Assembly (NCBI GenBank): GCA_049583635.1
Contig: JBAUWF010000119.1
Location: forward strand, 1 to 55,302
DNA from: Dokdonella_A sp049583635
Lineage (GTDB): Bacteria > Pseudomonadota > Gammaproteobacteria > Xanthomonadales > Rhodanobacteraceae
DNA: 55,302 bases
Reading direction: 5' to 3'
The number at the start of each line of letters is the position of its first letter. The first letter of the stretch is position 1. This document shows, one piece after another, positions 25,026 through 32,525 of this stretch. A program made the position numbers and the translations under genes. Below the pieces are notes generated by a model that saw only the letters and a list, made by a program, of their open reading frames with translations, ran no database searches and had not been told where the DNA came from.

Positions 25026-25195
25026 ACGAGCCATCACAATGGAAAAGCCCGGTCGAATCCGGTACAACCACGGAAGGTCGCAGGCAAGCAACAGTCGTCC
25101 GGCCACCGACACACGACCGCGCCATGGATAATGCAGGCCGATTCCACATGCCACCTCTCTTGCAACGCATAAGCGACGCGACCATGACGCCATGA
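25022..25195 (+). CDS. Possible 57-residue protein bridging epmB and the fimX-like gene
   Basis: A 57-codon frame starts at ATG 25022, overlapping the epmB stop (ATGA), and ends in TGA at 25193-25195, which overlaps the next ATG in the same ATGA form. A GGAAGG-like ribosome-binding stretch precedes it. The product begins MNEPSQWKSPVESG and contains RRQATVVRPPTHDR; it is polar and without a signal or membrane segment. The downstream gene has no Shine-Dalgarno of its own, so coupled translation through this ORF would explain its expression. No family is recognised. Confidence 0.5.
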   Translation: MNEPSQWKSPVESGTTTEGRRQATVVRPPTHDRAMDNAGRFHMPPLLQRISDATMTP

Positions 25196-27270
25196 GCCGG
25201 TCAGACAACATGATCAGACTCTTGCTGGTGGATGATTCGGCCGAAGATGCCGAACAGGTGATCAGCTTGCTGCGCAATGGCGGAATTGCCGTGCGACCGA
25301 GCCGGGCGAGCAATGAAAAGGAACTCTTCGCGATACTCGACAAGCAGGTTCCCGACCTGATCCTGATCGATCTCGATTGCCCCGATCTCGGCGTGCGCAA
25401 GGTTGTGGAGCTGGCCAACCGCAGCGGCAAGGACATTGCGCTGATCGCCTATGCCCGCCGCCTCGACGATGATGCGATCGTGCAGGCCTGTCGCAACGGC
25501 GCGCGAGCACTCGCGTTGCGCAATTGCCCGGAACACACCGAAATGGTCGTGCGCCGCGAATTCGACGCGCTGACCATGCGGCGCAACGTGCGTCGACTCG
25601 AAGCGACGCTGCGCGAAACCGAGCGGCGCTGCGAGTCATTGCTGGATTCGTCGGGCGAACCCGTGGCCTATATCCACGAAGGCATGCACGTACGCGCCAA
25701 CAAGGCTTATCTCGAAATGTTCGGCTTCGACGATTTCGAAGACGTCGAAGGCATGTCGATCCTCGACATGGTCGCGGCGAACGATGCCGATGAGTTCAAG
25801 AAACTGCTCAAACGCCTGTCCAAGGGCGAAGCGGCTCCCGATCGGCTGCAACTGAAGGCACAACGCGAAGACGGATCGACGTTCGACGCCGTCATGGAGT
25901 TCGCCGAAGCCAGTTACGAGGGCGAGCACTGTCATCAGATCACTTTTCATCAGCAAACCACCGATCCGGCGCTCGCCCATGAGATCGATGAATTGCGCTC
26001 ACGCGATCTTGTCACCGAGCTGTACAACCGTCAGTACACGATTACCGCGCTCGAACGCGCAATTGCGGCGGCGGCGGCAGGCAGAAACGATCAGGCCATG
26101 TTGTTGCTCGAACCGGACAATATCCAGCATGTGCTCGACGGCGTCGGTCTGGGAAATACCGACCTGTTGCTCGGCGACATGGCAACGTTGCTGCGTCGTC
26201 ATCTGGGTGAAGGAGACGTCGCCGGTCGACTCGCCGATCACAGCTTCGGGCTGCTCCTCGCCTCGCGCAGCATCGAGGGAACCAGGCAGCTCGGGGAAAC
26301 CTTGCGTAAGGCCTTCGAAGAACGCATCTTCGAGGTCGGCAAGCAGTCGATCAGTTTGACGGTCAGCATCGGCGGCGTGCTGATCGGCGAAAAAAATGCC
26401 ACCGCCGTCGCAGCGCTTGATCAAGCCCAGTCCGCGCTGCGCAACGCCCAGGTCGAGGGGGGCAATCGCGTCAAGTTGCTCGACCCGTCGGCACAGGACA
26501 AGGCAGTCGCCGAACAGAATCGCCATTGGTTGAAGCTGGTCGAGCAGGCGCTCGCCAACGACGGTTTCATGCTGTACTACCAGCCAATCATCAGTCTGCA
26601 CGGCGCCGAAGGCGAATTCTACGAAATTCTGCTGCGCATGCAGGGACCGAACGAGGAGGTTCTGCCGTCATATTTTCTGCCGACGGCTGAACGACACGGA
26701 CTGATGCCGGCAATCGACCGCTGGGTCATCGCCAACGCCATTCGTGCGATCGCCGAGCGCGAGTTGGCAGGGCACAAGACGTCGTTCTTCGTCAAACTCA
26801 CACCGCAATCGCTGACGGATGAAACACTGCTGCCGTGGATCGCCCAGCGACTACAGCATGCGCGCCAGCGCGGCGACGCCCTGGTATTCGAGATGCCCGA
26901 AAGCAAAGTCGTTACCCATTTGAAACCGGCCCGTGCCTTCGTCAAGGGGCTTGAACAGCTTCACTGCCGCTTCGCGCTCGAACAATTCGGCTCGGGTCTC
27001 AATTCGTTCCAGCTGCTAAAGCACATACCCGCGCATTACCTGAAAATCGATCGCAATTTCATGGCCGAACTCCCGAAGAACAAGGAAAATCAGGAGCGCA
27101 TCAAGGAAATCTGCGATCGGGCCCATCGCGCCGGCAAGCTTACGGTCGCGGAGTTTGTGGAAGATGCCGCCAGCATGTCCATCCTGTTTTCGTGCGGGGT
27201 AAATTTCGTCCAGGGTAATTTCCTGCAGGAGCCGGAGAAGATCATGGCGCACGAATTCACGGCGACCTGA
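25192..27270 (+). CDS. fimX: FimX-like REC-PAS-GGDEF-EAL protein with degenerate catalytic motifs
   Basis: This is probably a c-di-GMP receptor controlling type IV pili. In 692 residues it has a receiver-like domain (about 7-125; Asp60 in LILIDLD, but the switch Lys is not seen), a PAS domain (150-255), a GGDEF-type domain (270-430) in which the signature is LADHSF (348-352), and an EAL-type domain (440-690) with E478-I-L in place of EAL and EQFGSG in place of DFGTG. P. aeruginosa FimX has the same four-domain order with degenerate GGDEF and EVL. Enzyme activity is therefore unlikely, and binding is more likely. The start overlaps the small ORF upstream. Confidence 0.85.
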   Translation: MSRSDNMIRLLLVDDSAEDAEQVISLLRNGGIAVRPSRASNEKELFAILDKQVPDLILIDLDCPDLGVRKVVELANRSGKDIALIAYARRLDDDAIVQACRNGARALALRNCPEHTEMVVRREFDALTMRRNVRRLEATLRETERRCESLLDSSGEPVAYIHEGMHVRANKAYLEMFGFDDFEDVEGMSILDMVAANDADEFKKLLKRLSKGEAAPDRLQLKAQREDGSTFDAVMEFAEASYEGEHCHQITFHQQTTDPALAHEIDELRSRDLVTELYNRQYTITALERAIAAAAAGRNDQAMLLLEPDNIQHVLDGVGLGNTDLLLGDMATLLRRHLGEGDVAGRLADHSFGLLLASRSIEGTRQLGETLRKAFEERIFEVGKQSISLTVSIGGVLIGEKNATAVAALDQAQSALRNAQVEGGNRVKLLDPSAQDKAVAEQNRHWLKLVEQALANDGFMLYYQPIISLHGAEGEFYEILLRMQGPNEEVLPSYFLPTAERHGLMPAIDRWVIANAIRAIAERELAGHKTSFFVKLTPQSLTDETLLPWIAQRLQHARQRGDALVFEMPESKVVTHLKPARAFVKGLEQLHCRFALEQFGSGLNSFQLLKHIPAHYLKIDRNFMAELPKNKENQERIKEICDRAHRAGKLTVAEFVEDAASMSILFSCGVNFVQGNFLQEPEKIMAHEFTAT

Positions 27271-27405
27271 CCCATCTCAGGCAAGAGCCTTGCACAAGTC
27301 CCGGTAGGCTCCCTCACAGCTCCGACGTCGTGCCGCGCCCCATCGACCCAAGCGATTGAAGGGGAGAGCGCCCTTCGGGTCCACGCCGGTTTTCGTGGCG
27401 TTGTA

Positions 27406-28281
27406 TCAGTGTCCGGCACGCAACGCCGCAATACGCTCCGCGATCGGTGGATGGCTCATCCACAGACGCGCAAAACCGCGTTCATCGGAAATCGCAAACG
27501 CCTTGATCGCCTTCGGCAAGCTGTTCTCGCCCTGGTTGCCGGCGAGTCGCTGTAACGCCGAGATCATCGATTCGCGCCCGGCCAGTCTCGCACCGCCTGC
27601 GTCGGCACGGAACTCGCGCCAGCGTGAAAACGCCATGACGATGATCGAGGCGAGCAGGCCGAGTACGATTTGCAGCACGATCACGATGCCGAAATACGCC
27701 AGGCCGCCGCCTTCACGGTTGCCGCTGATCATGCGGTCGACCACGGTGCCGATCACACGCGCCAGGAAGATGACGAAGGTATTGAGCACGCCCTGGATCA
27801 GGGCCATTGTCACCATGTCGCCATTGGCGATGTGGGTAATCTCGTGTCCGAGGACCGCCTCGACCTGCTGCCGGTCCATGTTGCGCAACAGGCCGGTGCT
27901 CACGGCGACCAGCGCATTGTTGCGGTTCATGCCGGTAGCGAATGCGTTCATGTCCGGCGCATCGTAGATCGCCACTTCCGGCATGCCGATTCCCGCCTCG
28001 CCGGCGAGGCGCCTTATGCCATCCATGAGCCGGGTTTCGTCTGCATCCCGCGGCTGTTCGATGACATGCGCACCGACCGAGCGTTTGGCAATCCATTTGG
28101 ACATCGCCAGCGAAATGAACGAACCTCCCATACCGATCACGCCGGCGAGGATGATCAGGCCTTCGAGATTGATCCGACCATGGCTGTAGGTCGACACGTC
28201 GACCCCGGTCAGCTTGACCACGATGGTCAGCAGCAGCATGACCGCGAGGTTGGTGGCGATGAACAAGATCACTCGTAACAT
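27406..28281 (-). CDS. htpX: Membrane protease HtpX
   Basis: HtpX is an inner-membrane zinc metalloprotease for quality control of membrane proteins, usually induced by envelope or heat stress. The 291-residue protein has two N-terminal helices, the zinc motif H146-E147-I-T-H150 at the end of a cytoplasmic segment, two further helices (about 155-215) and the third ligand in WREFRADAGGARL. The C-terminus SHPPIAERIAAL is typical. Start ATG 28281 (MLRVILFIATNL) is preferred to an upstream codon. It converges with the fimX-like gene; the 135-bp gap between them shows no clear terminator. Confidence 0.95.
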   Translation of the reverse strand: MLRVILFIATNLAVMLLLTIVVKLTGVDVSTYSHGRINLEGLIILAGVIGMGGSFISLAMSKWIAKRSVGAHVIEQPRDADETRLMDGIRRLAGEAGIGMPEVAIYDAPDMNAFATGMNRNNALVAVSTGLLRNMDRQQVEAVLGHEITHIANGDMVTMALIQGVLNTFVIFLARVIGTVVDRMISGNREGGGLAYFGIVIVLQIVLGLLASIIVMAFSRWREFRADAGGARLAGRESMISALQRLAGNQGENSLPKAIKAFAISDERGFARLWMSHPPIAERIAALRAGH

Positions 28282-28392
28282 GGCTGGCCTCTCGTTTTGC
28301 ACGGGCGCGTGCCGCACAACGCACAGGTTTGGGGGGCATCGCCTTGCGTTTCAAGAGAGGCCGAGCCGGCGTGCGGCAGTGCGCAAGGCTTT

Positions 28393-28410
28393 TTGCCGGA
28401 TGCGCAGGCA
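28393..28410. promoter_or_regulatory. Weak PhaR-like site upstream of the first phaB
   Basis: TTGCCGGATGCGCAGGCA shares TTGC and the TGCGCAG core with the stronger sites at 29234 and 29845. It lies about 55 bp before the first phaB start, a distance comparable with the other two sites. The right half-site is imperfect, so this is a low-confidence call. Confidence 0.3.
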
Positions 28411-28464
28411 CAATACGGATCTGGCTCGACCAGCGACTTTGGACCACTGAATCCGGAGATACTC

Positions 28465-29205
28465 ATGACAGCACGCGTAGCACTGGTTACCGGCGGTACC
28501 GGCGGTATCGGCACCGCCATCTGCCGGCATCTTTCAAGTCTCGGCCACAAGGTTGCGACCAACTATCGGGACCAGGCGAAAGCCAAGGCGTGGCAGGATA
28601 CCCAACGCAAGGCCGGGTTCGACTTCACCATCGCCCACGGAGATGTCGCCGATGCCGGCGCCATGGAAACCATGGTTGCCGATCTCGAAGATCGAGTCGG
28701 TCCGATCGATATCCTGATCAACAACGCGGGTATCACGCGCGACACGACATTCCACAAGATGAGTGCGTTGCAATGGCAGGAGGTCATCAACACGAATCTC
28801 AATTCGTGCTTCAACGTGACGCGACCGGTGATCGAAGGCATGCGCAGCCGCAAATGGGGACGAATCGTCCAGATATCCTCTATCAACGGCCAGAAAGGAC
28901 AGTATGGTCAGGCCAACTACGCCGCATCCAAGGCCGGCATGCATGGATTCACGATCTCGCTGGCCCAGGAAAACGCGAAGTTCGGCATCACCGTAAACAC
29001 GGTTTCGCCCGGTTACGTGGGCACCGACATGGTGATGGCGGTCCCCGAAGAAGTGCGTGCAAAAATCGTGGCGCAGATTCCGGTCGGACGTCTGGGCAAT
29101 CCCGACGAAATCGCCTATTCCGTCGGTTTCTTGACCTCGGAGCAGGCTGCATGGATCACCGGCGCCAACCTCGCAATCAACGGCGGCCATTACATGGGTT
29201 GGTAG
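28465..29205 (+). CDS. phaB: Acetoacetyl-CoA reductase (first copy)
   Basis: This NADPH-dependent short-chain dehydrogenase makes (R)-3-hydroxybutyryl-CoA for polyhydroxybutyrate. The 246-residue protein has the cofactor loop TGGTGGIG, the NNAG motif, the catalytic Ser in QISSINGQKGQYGQ and the YAASK Tyr-Lys pair. The PhaB-specific Gln-rich substrate loop (QKGQYGQ) favours acetoacetyl-CoA over the FabG substrates. ATG 28465 follows CCGGAGA. The product is close in length and motifs to the second copy at 29905; no phaC or phaA is in the window. Confidence 0.92.
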   Translation: MTARVALVTGGTGGIGTAICRHLSSLGHKVATNYRDQAKAKAWQDTQRKAGFDFTIAHGDVADAGAMETMVADLEDRVGPIDILINNAGITRDTTFHKMSALQWQEVINTNLNSCFNVTRPVIEGMRSRKWGRIVQISSINGQKGQYGQANYAASKAGMHGFTISLAQENAKFGITVNTVSPGYVGTDMVMAVPEEVRAKIVAQIPVGRLGNPDEIAYSVGFLTSEQAAWITGANLAINGGHYMGW

Positions 29206-29233
29206 CGCGCGGGCGGCGCCGACGTCCACCCGA

Positions 29234-29249
29234 TTTGCTGCGCAGCAAA
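29234..29249. promoter_or_regulatory. Candidate PhaR operator upstream of phaR
   Basis: TTTGCTGCGCAGCAAA is a perfect 16-bp palindrome 41 bp before the phaR start. PhaR regulators are known to bind TGC/GCA-rich sites near phasin and phaR genes. Twelve of the central 14 bases match the site before the second phaB (29845-29862), supporting a shared regulator and autorepression. Confidence 0.6.
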
Positions 29250-29290
29250 CACAACTGGTGCGCTGCCGCATGACGTGCTAGCGTTGGCGA

Positions 29291-29791
29291 ATGGGACAGG
29301 TCCGCATCATCAAGAAGTATCCGAATCGGCGCCTCTACGATACCGAGATCTCGAGCTATATCACGCTTGAGGAAGTGCGCCAGCTGGTCGTCGATGGCGA
29401 AGAGTTCGAAGTGCGCGATGCGAAGACCGGGGCCGACCTTTCGCGCTCGGTGCTTCTGCAGATCATCGCCGAGCACGAAGAGCGCGGGCAGCCGATGTTC
29501 ACGACCCATCTGCTTTCCCAGATCATCCGCTTCTACGGCGACTCCCTGCAGGGCTTCATGGGCAGCTACCTGGAGAAGAGTCTGCAAATCTTTCTCGATC
29601 AGCAGCAACAGTTCCGAAGCCAGCTCAACAACATGCTCGGGCAGACGCCGTGGTCGATGTTGAATGATCTGACCGAACGCAACGTCGATTTGTGGAACTC
29701 GCTGCAACAGGGCTTCCTGTCCTCCGCCGCCAACCATGCGCGCGGCGAGAGCCCTGGAAACGACAAGGGCAAGAAGTCACGCAAGCCCTAG
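29291..29791 (+). CDS. phaR: Polyhydroxyalkanoate synthesis regulator PhaR
   Basis: PhaR is a DNA-binding repressor that also binds the polymer, so phasin and pha genes are derepressed when granules form. The 166-residue protein begins MGQVRIIKKYPNRRLYDTEISSYITLEEVRQL, the very conserved N-terminal DNA-binding domain. A PHB-accumulation regulatory domain follows (TTHLLSQIIRFYGDSLQGFM and LEKSLQIFLDQQQQF). The C-terminal 30 residues are basic and flexible. It lies between two phaB copies, and palindromes upstream of phaR and of the second phaB suggest autoregulation. Confidence 0.96.
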   Translation: MGQVRIIKKYPNRRLYDTEISSYITLEEVRQLVVDGEEFEVRDAKTGADLSRSVLLQIIAEHEERGQPMFTTHLLSQIIRFYGDSLQGFMGSYLEKSLQIFLDQQQQFRSQLNNMLGQTPWSMLNDLTERNVDLWNSLQQGFLSSAANHARGESPGNDKGKKSRKP

Positions 29792-29844
29792 AACGACCCG
29801 CCGGACGTTGACACCCGCACCTCGCGTTCTTAACATGGCTTGTT

Positions 29845-29862
29845 TGTTGCGACGCAGCAACA
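29845..29862. promoter_or_regulatory. Candidate PhaR operator upstream of the second phaB
   Basis: TGTTGC and GCAACA flank six bases (GACGCA), forming an inverted repeat 43 bp before the second phaB start. The core TTGCGACGCAGCAA differs from the phaR-upstream site in only two central positions. Confidence 0.6.
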
Positions 29863-29904
29863 TCGCGCCGCATCGCATGCCGCACTGCACGAGGAAGGGA
29901 TCGC

Positions 29905-30654
29905 ATGAGTAACAAGCACGTGGCCGTCGTCACCGGCGGCATAGGGGGGCTCGGCACCGAGATCTGTCGACACCTGGCGCGCTCCGGCAAGCGGGTGGTC
30001 GCCGCCGACCTGGGCAGCCGCACCGATCGCGTGGGCGAATTTCGTGCCGAGACCGCGGAATTCGGATCGGATATCGCGTTCGAGTCGCTCGACGTCAGCG
30101 ACTACACCGACTGCGGCAAGCTGATAGAACGCGTCGAAAAGACCCACGGTCCGGTCTCGATCCTGGTAAACGCAGCCGGCATCACACGCGACACGTCGCT
30201 GCGCAAGATGGCACCCGAGCAGTGGGGCGACGTGCTCAAAGTGAATCTTGAGGGCGTGTTCAACATGTGCCGCCACGTAGTCGAAGGGATGACCTCACGC
30301 GGATTTGGCCGGATCATCAACATTTCATCGGTCAACGGCCAGACCGGCCAGTTTGGCCAGACCAACTATTCCGCCGCGAAGGCGGGTATGCACGGCTTCA
30401 CGATGGCGCTGGCACGCGAGACCGCGAAAAAGGGGGTGACCGTCAACAGCGTGTCGCCCGGCTATTGCAACACCGCGCTCGTCATGAAGGTCCCCGAGGA
30501 CATCCGCAACCAGATCGTCGCGTCGATTCCCGTAGGACGCCTCGGCGAACCGCGCGAGATCGCGCGCGCCGTCGATTTTCTTGCCGCGGATGATGCCGGC
30601 TTCATCACTGGCGCCAACATTCCGGTGAACGGCGGCTACTTCATGGATTATTGA
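29905..30654 (+). CDS. phaB: Acetoacetyl-CoA reductase (second copy)
   Basis: This second short-chain dehydrogenase of PhaB type has 249 residues. The cofactor loop is GGIGGLG, the catalytic segment ISSVNGQTGQFGQTNYSAAK, and the PhaB-specific Gln loop is kept. Relative to the first copy it differs widely in the N-terminal half, so this looks like an old duplication and not a recent one. The ribosome site GAGGAAGGGA precedes ATG 29905. Its 3' end overlaps the convergent secreted-protein gene by 7 bases. Confidence 0.92.
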   Translation: MSNKHVAVVTGGIGGLGTEICRHLARSGKRVVAADLGSRTDRVGEFRAETAEFGSDIAFESLDVSDYTDCGKLIERVEKTHGPVSILVNAAGITRDTSLRKMAPEQWGDVLKVNLEGVFNMCRHVVEGMTSRGFGRIINISSVNGQTGQFGQTNYSAAKAGMHGFTMALARETAKKGVTVNSVSPGYCNTALVMKVPEDIRNQIVASIPVGRLGEPREIARAVDFLAADDAGFITGANIPVNGGYFMDY

Positions 30655-31688
30655 TCGCCGAATCCATCGGCAAAGATCGGATCCACCGGCGTCGGATCGC
30701 TGCGTTCGCAATCCTGGGTCGGGATCAGTGCACCGGTGTCGATGATTTCAAAGTCGCTCGGGCGTACGCCAAACAGCGAGTGACTGTCGAAGTCCAGATC
30801 GCTCCATTGCGCGGATGTGTAGGTATCGGCGTCGGCCGTCAGCGGCACGTTGCCGCCATCGGCGAGCACCATGCCGTATTTTTTCAGAGTCCGCAGCACC
30901 GCCTGCGCGGCGGGATTGAAACCGCTGATGTCGAAGCCGGCTTTCAGACGCAGCCGAGATCCGTACGGTATCGACAGCTGGTCGGCGCTTCCTGGGCCGC
31001 CGATGTGGCTGGCCGGACGAACATAGTAGCCGGCGCGCATGCGCGCATTAGGCAAGATGAACCGGATCGCGTGACCGAGATCGCCATCATCGGCGATTGC
31101 GCCGGCCACCTCGTCGGCATTGATCAGCAGCGGCGCGATCGGGAAGCCTGCCGCATCGGCGCTGGTGCAACCGTCACCACGCCCCTCGGGTGGATAGACC
31201 ACGCGCAGATTCCACACGGCCAGGCACAGGGAATGCACGCCGACCGCGTCAACGGTCGTGTTGTAGGACTCATACAGGCTGCCGTCGCGCACTACCAGCA
31301 GATGACAGTCCTCATCGCCGATGTTGCATGTGTAATCGCCGCTGCCCTCGATGCGCCCGCCGAACGGCAACGGCACCGGCTGCACACCGTCACAGTCCGG
31401 CAGGTAATAGCCCGGTTGTTCCACCAGGGGCGCGGTCGGCGACGCAGCGTCGGCGTGAAGTACGACGAGGGAAAAATCGATCTGGAAACGATCAGGGTGC
31501 GAGGCGTCGTTGGTTCCCCACCCCCCCTGCTGTTCCAGCCATTGCAGCATCTCGGCCGAATTCGAGCGCAACGGCGCCTGACTGACGTCGGCATACCAGG
31601 TGGCCTGCGGTGGAAACCGCGGCAAGGTCTCGGCACCGGCCCCGCCGAACCCGGCAAGTGCAACGATCAGGGGCAGAATTCCACGCAT
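30648..31688 (-). CDS. Conserved secreted protein of unknown function with C-terminal FxxGF motif
   Basis: The 346-residue protein has a signal peptide (MRGILPLIVALAGFGGAGAE). The mature region is mostly beta with several cysteines (CDG, CNIGDEDC, CTSADAAGFPIAPLL) and the stretch IRFILPNARMRAGYYVRPASH. I associate these segments with a family of secreted hypothetical proteins found in bacteria and fungi, without known activity. The C-terminus DPIFADGF-GDQ resembles the tail of the CSLREA protein at 11739 and may be an export or anchoring tail. The gene converges on the second phaB. Confidence 0.8.
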   Translation of the reverse strand: MRGILPLIVALAGFGGAGAETLPRFPPQATWYADVSQAPLRSNSAEMLQWLEQQGGWGTNDASHPDRFQIDFSLVVLHADAASPTAPLVEQPGYYLPDCDGVQPVPLPFGGRIEGSGDYTCNIGDEDCHLLVVRDGSLYESYNTTVDAVGVHSLCLAVWNLRVVYPPEGRGDGCTSADAAGFPIAPLLINADEVAGAIADDGDLGHAIRFILPNARMRAGYYVRPASHIGGPGSADQLSIPYGSRLRLKAGFDISGFNPAAQAVLRTLKKYGMVLADGGNVPLTADADTYTSAQWSDLDFDSHSLFGVRPSDFEIIDTGALIPTQDCERSDPTPVDPIFADGFGDQ

Positions 31689-31769
31689 GGAACAATACGC
31701 TATCAGGCGCGCAAGTAACGGCGCGTGACCGCGCTCACGTTTCCCGACACGGATCGGCGCAGCCTACGG

Positions 31770-32297
31770 TCACCACACCAGATCCGCCGGCACATCATCA
31801 TCGGCGCTCGCAGTCGAATCGCAAAGAAGTACCAGTGCATCGGCATCTATGGCCTGCGCCGCGAGCGCGATGTCGCGATTCACCAGCAAATAGCGCCCGA
31901 GCAGTTGCACCACGCCAAGCTCGCCCGCGTTGAGTCGCGGCAATTGAGAGGTGCTGACGTAAATGCGACGAATCCTGTCTCGATGTGGAAAATGACGAGG
32001 AATATCGGCGTCGGCCAGATTGAGTGCCTGCCCTTCCAGCAATTGCGCCAGCTTGCGCCTGCGTTCCTTCTTTTCGCGCGCACGCTGTTCGGCCTCGCGT
32101 CGAATACGCTCGCGCTCGTCACGTTCGCTACGCTCGCGCAATGCATAGGCCCTGGCCAGATCGATCTCGCTGCTACCGCGGTTCTCCTTGCGCTTCGCCG
32201 GCCGCGTGGCGCCCGGATCGTGCGCGGAACGCAGCGACTTCCTGATCTTGTTCGCAAGTCCACTCTTGAGCAATTGGTCACGTAGTGAATCCGACAT
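31770..32297 (-). CDS. DUF2058 family protein
   Basis: The 175-residue cytosolic protein fits the DUF2058 (YaiL-like) family. It begins MSDSLRDQLLKSGLANKIRKSLRS, the family N-terminus. A highly charged Arg/Glu/Lys coiled-coil region (about 45-90) follows, then a small folded C-terminal domain (RRIYVSTSQLPRLNAGELGVVQL). The basic helix suggests nucleic-acid or ribosome association, but no function is established. It lies 12 bases after slyX, probably in the gmd-slyX transcription unit. Confidence 0.88.
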   Translation of the reverse strand: MSDSLRDQLLKSGLANKIRKSLRSAHDPGATRPAKRKENRGSSEIDLARAYALRERSERDERERIRREAEQRAREKKERRRKLAQLLEGQALNLADADIPRHFPHRDRIRRIYVSTSQLPRLNAGELGVVQLLGRYLLVNRDIALAAQAIDADALVLLCDSTASADDDVPADLVW

Positions 32298-32309
32298 CGT
32301 TCGATCGGT

Positions 32310-32525
32310 TCAGTAATGCGGTGGTGGCGGTTCGTGCGCCGCGCCGTGCGAAGCGGGTGCACCCAGTTCGCTCAGTTCGTTGCGCAGGCGCCGCAATTCC
32401 AACGTCAACCGCGCGATATTGCGGTCCTGCGCTACAACGGTGCCGTTGAGCGTGGTGACGGCATCGTCCATGAAAGCCAGGCGGATTTCCAGATCGGCCA
32501 ACCGTTCCTCAATACTCGTACTCAC
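32310..32525 (-). CDS. slyX: SlyX family protein
   Basis: The 71-residue protein has the SlyX coiled-coil plan, starting with EERLADLEIRLAFMDDAVTTLN, then AQDRNIARLTLELRRL and a Pro-rich end in PPPHY, the usual C-terminal signature. Its molecular role is unclear; it was named from a neighbour of slyD in E. coli. The start overlaps the gmd stop by 4 bases (ATGA). Confidence 0.93.
   Translation of the reverse strand: MSTSIEERLADLEIRLAFMDDAVTTLNGTVVAQDRNIARLTLELRRLRNELSELGAPASHGAAHEPPPPHY

Noticed and set aside
28465..30654. phaB copies as fabG genes of fatty acid synthesis
   Set aside because: The QxGQ(Y/F)GQ substrate loop and the phaR context favour acetoacetyl-CoA reductase; no fab genes are nearby.
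31518..31530. C-rich run in the secreted-protein gene as a phase-variable tract
   Set aside because: The longest uninterrupted stretch is only about seven C, short for slippage-driven variation; no other sign was seen.
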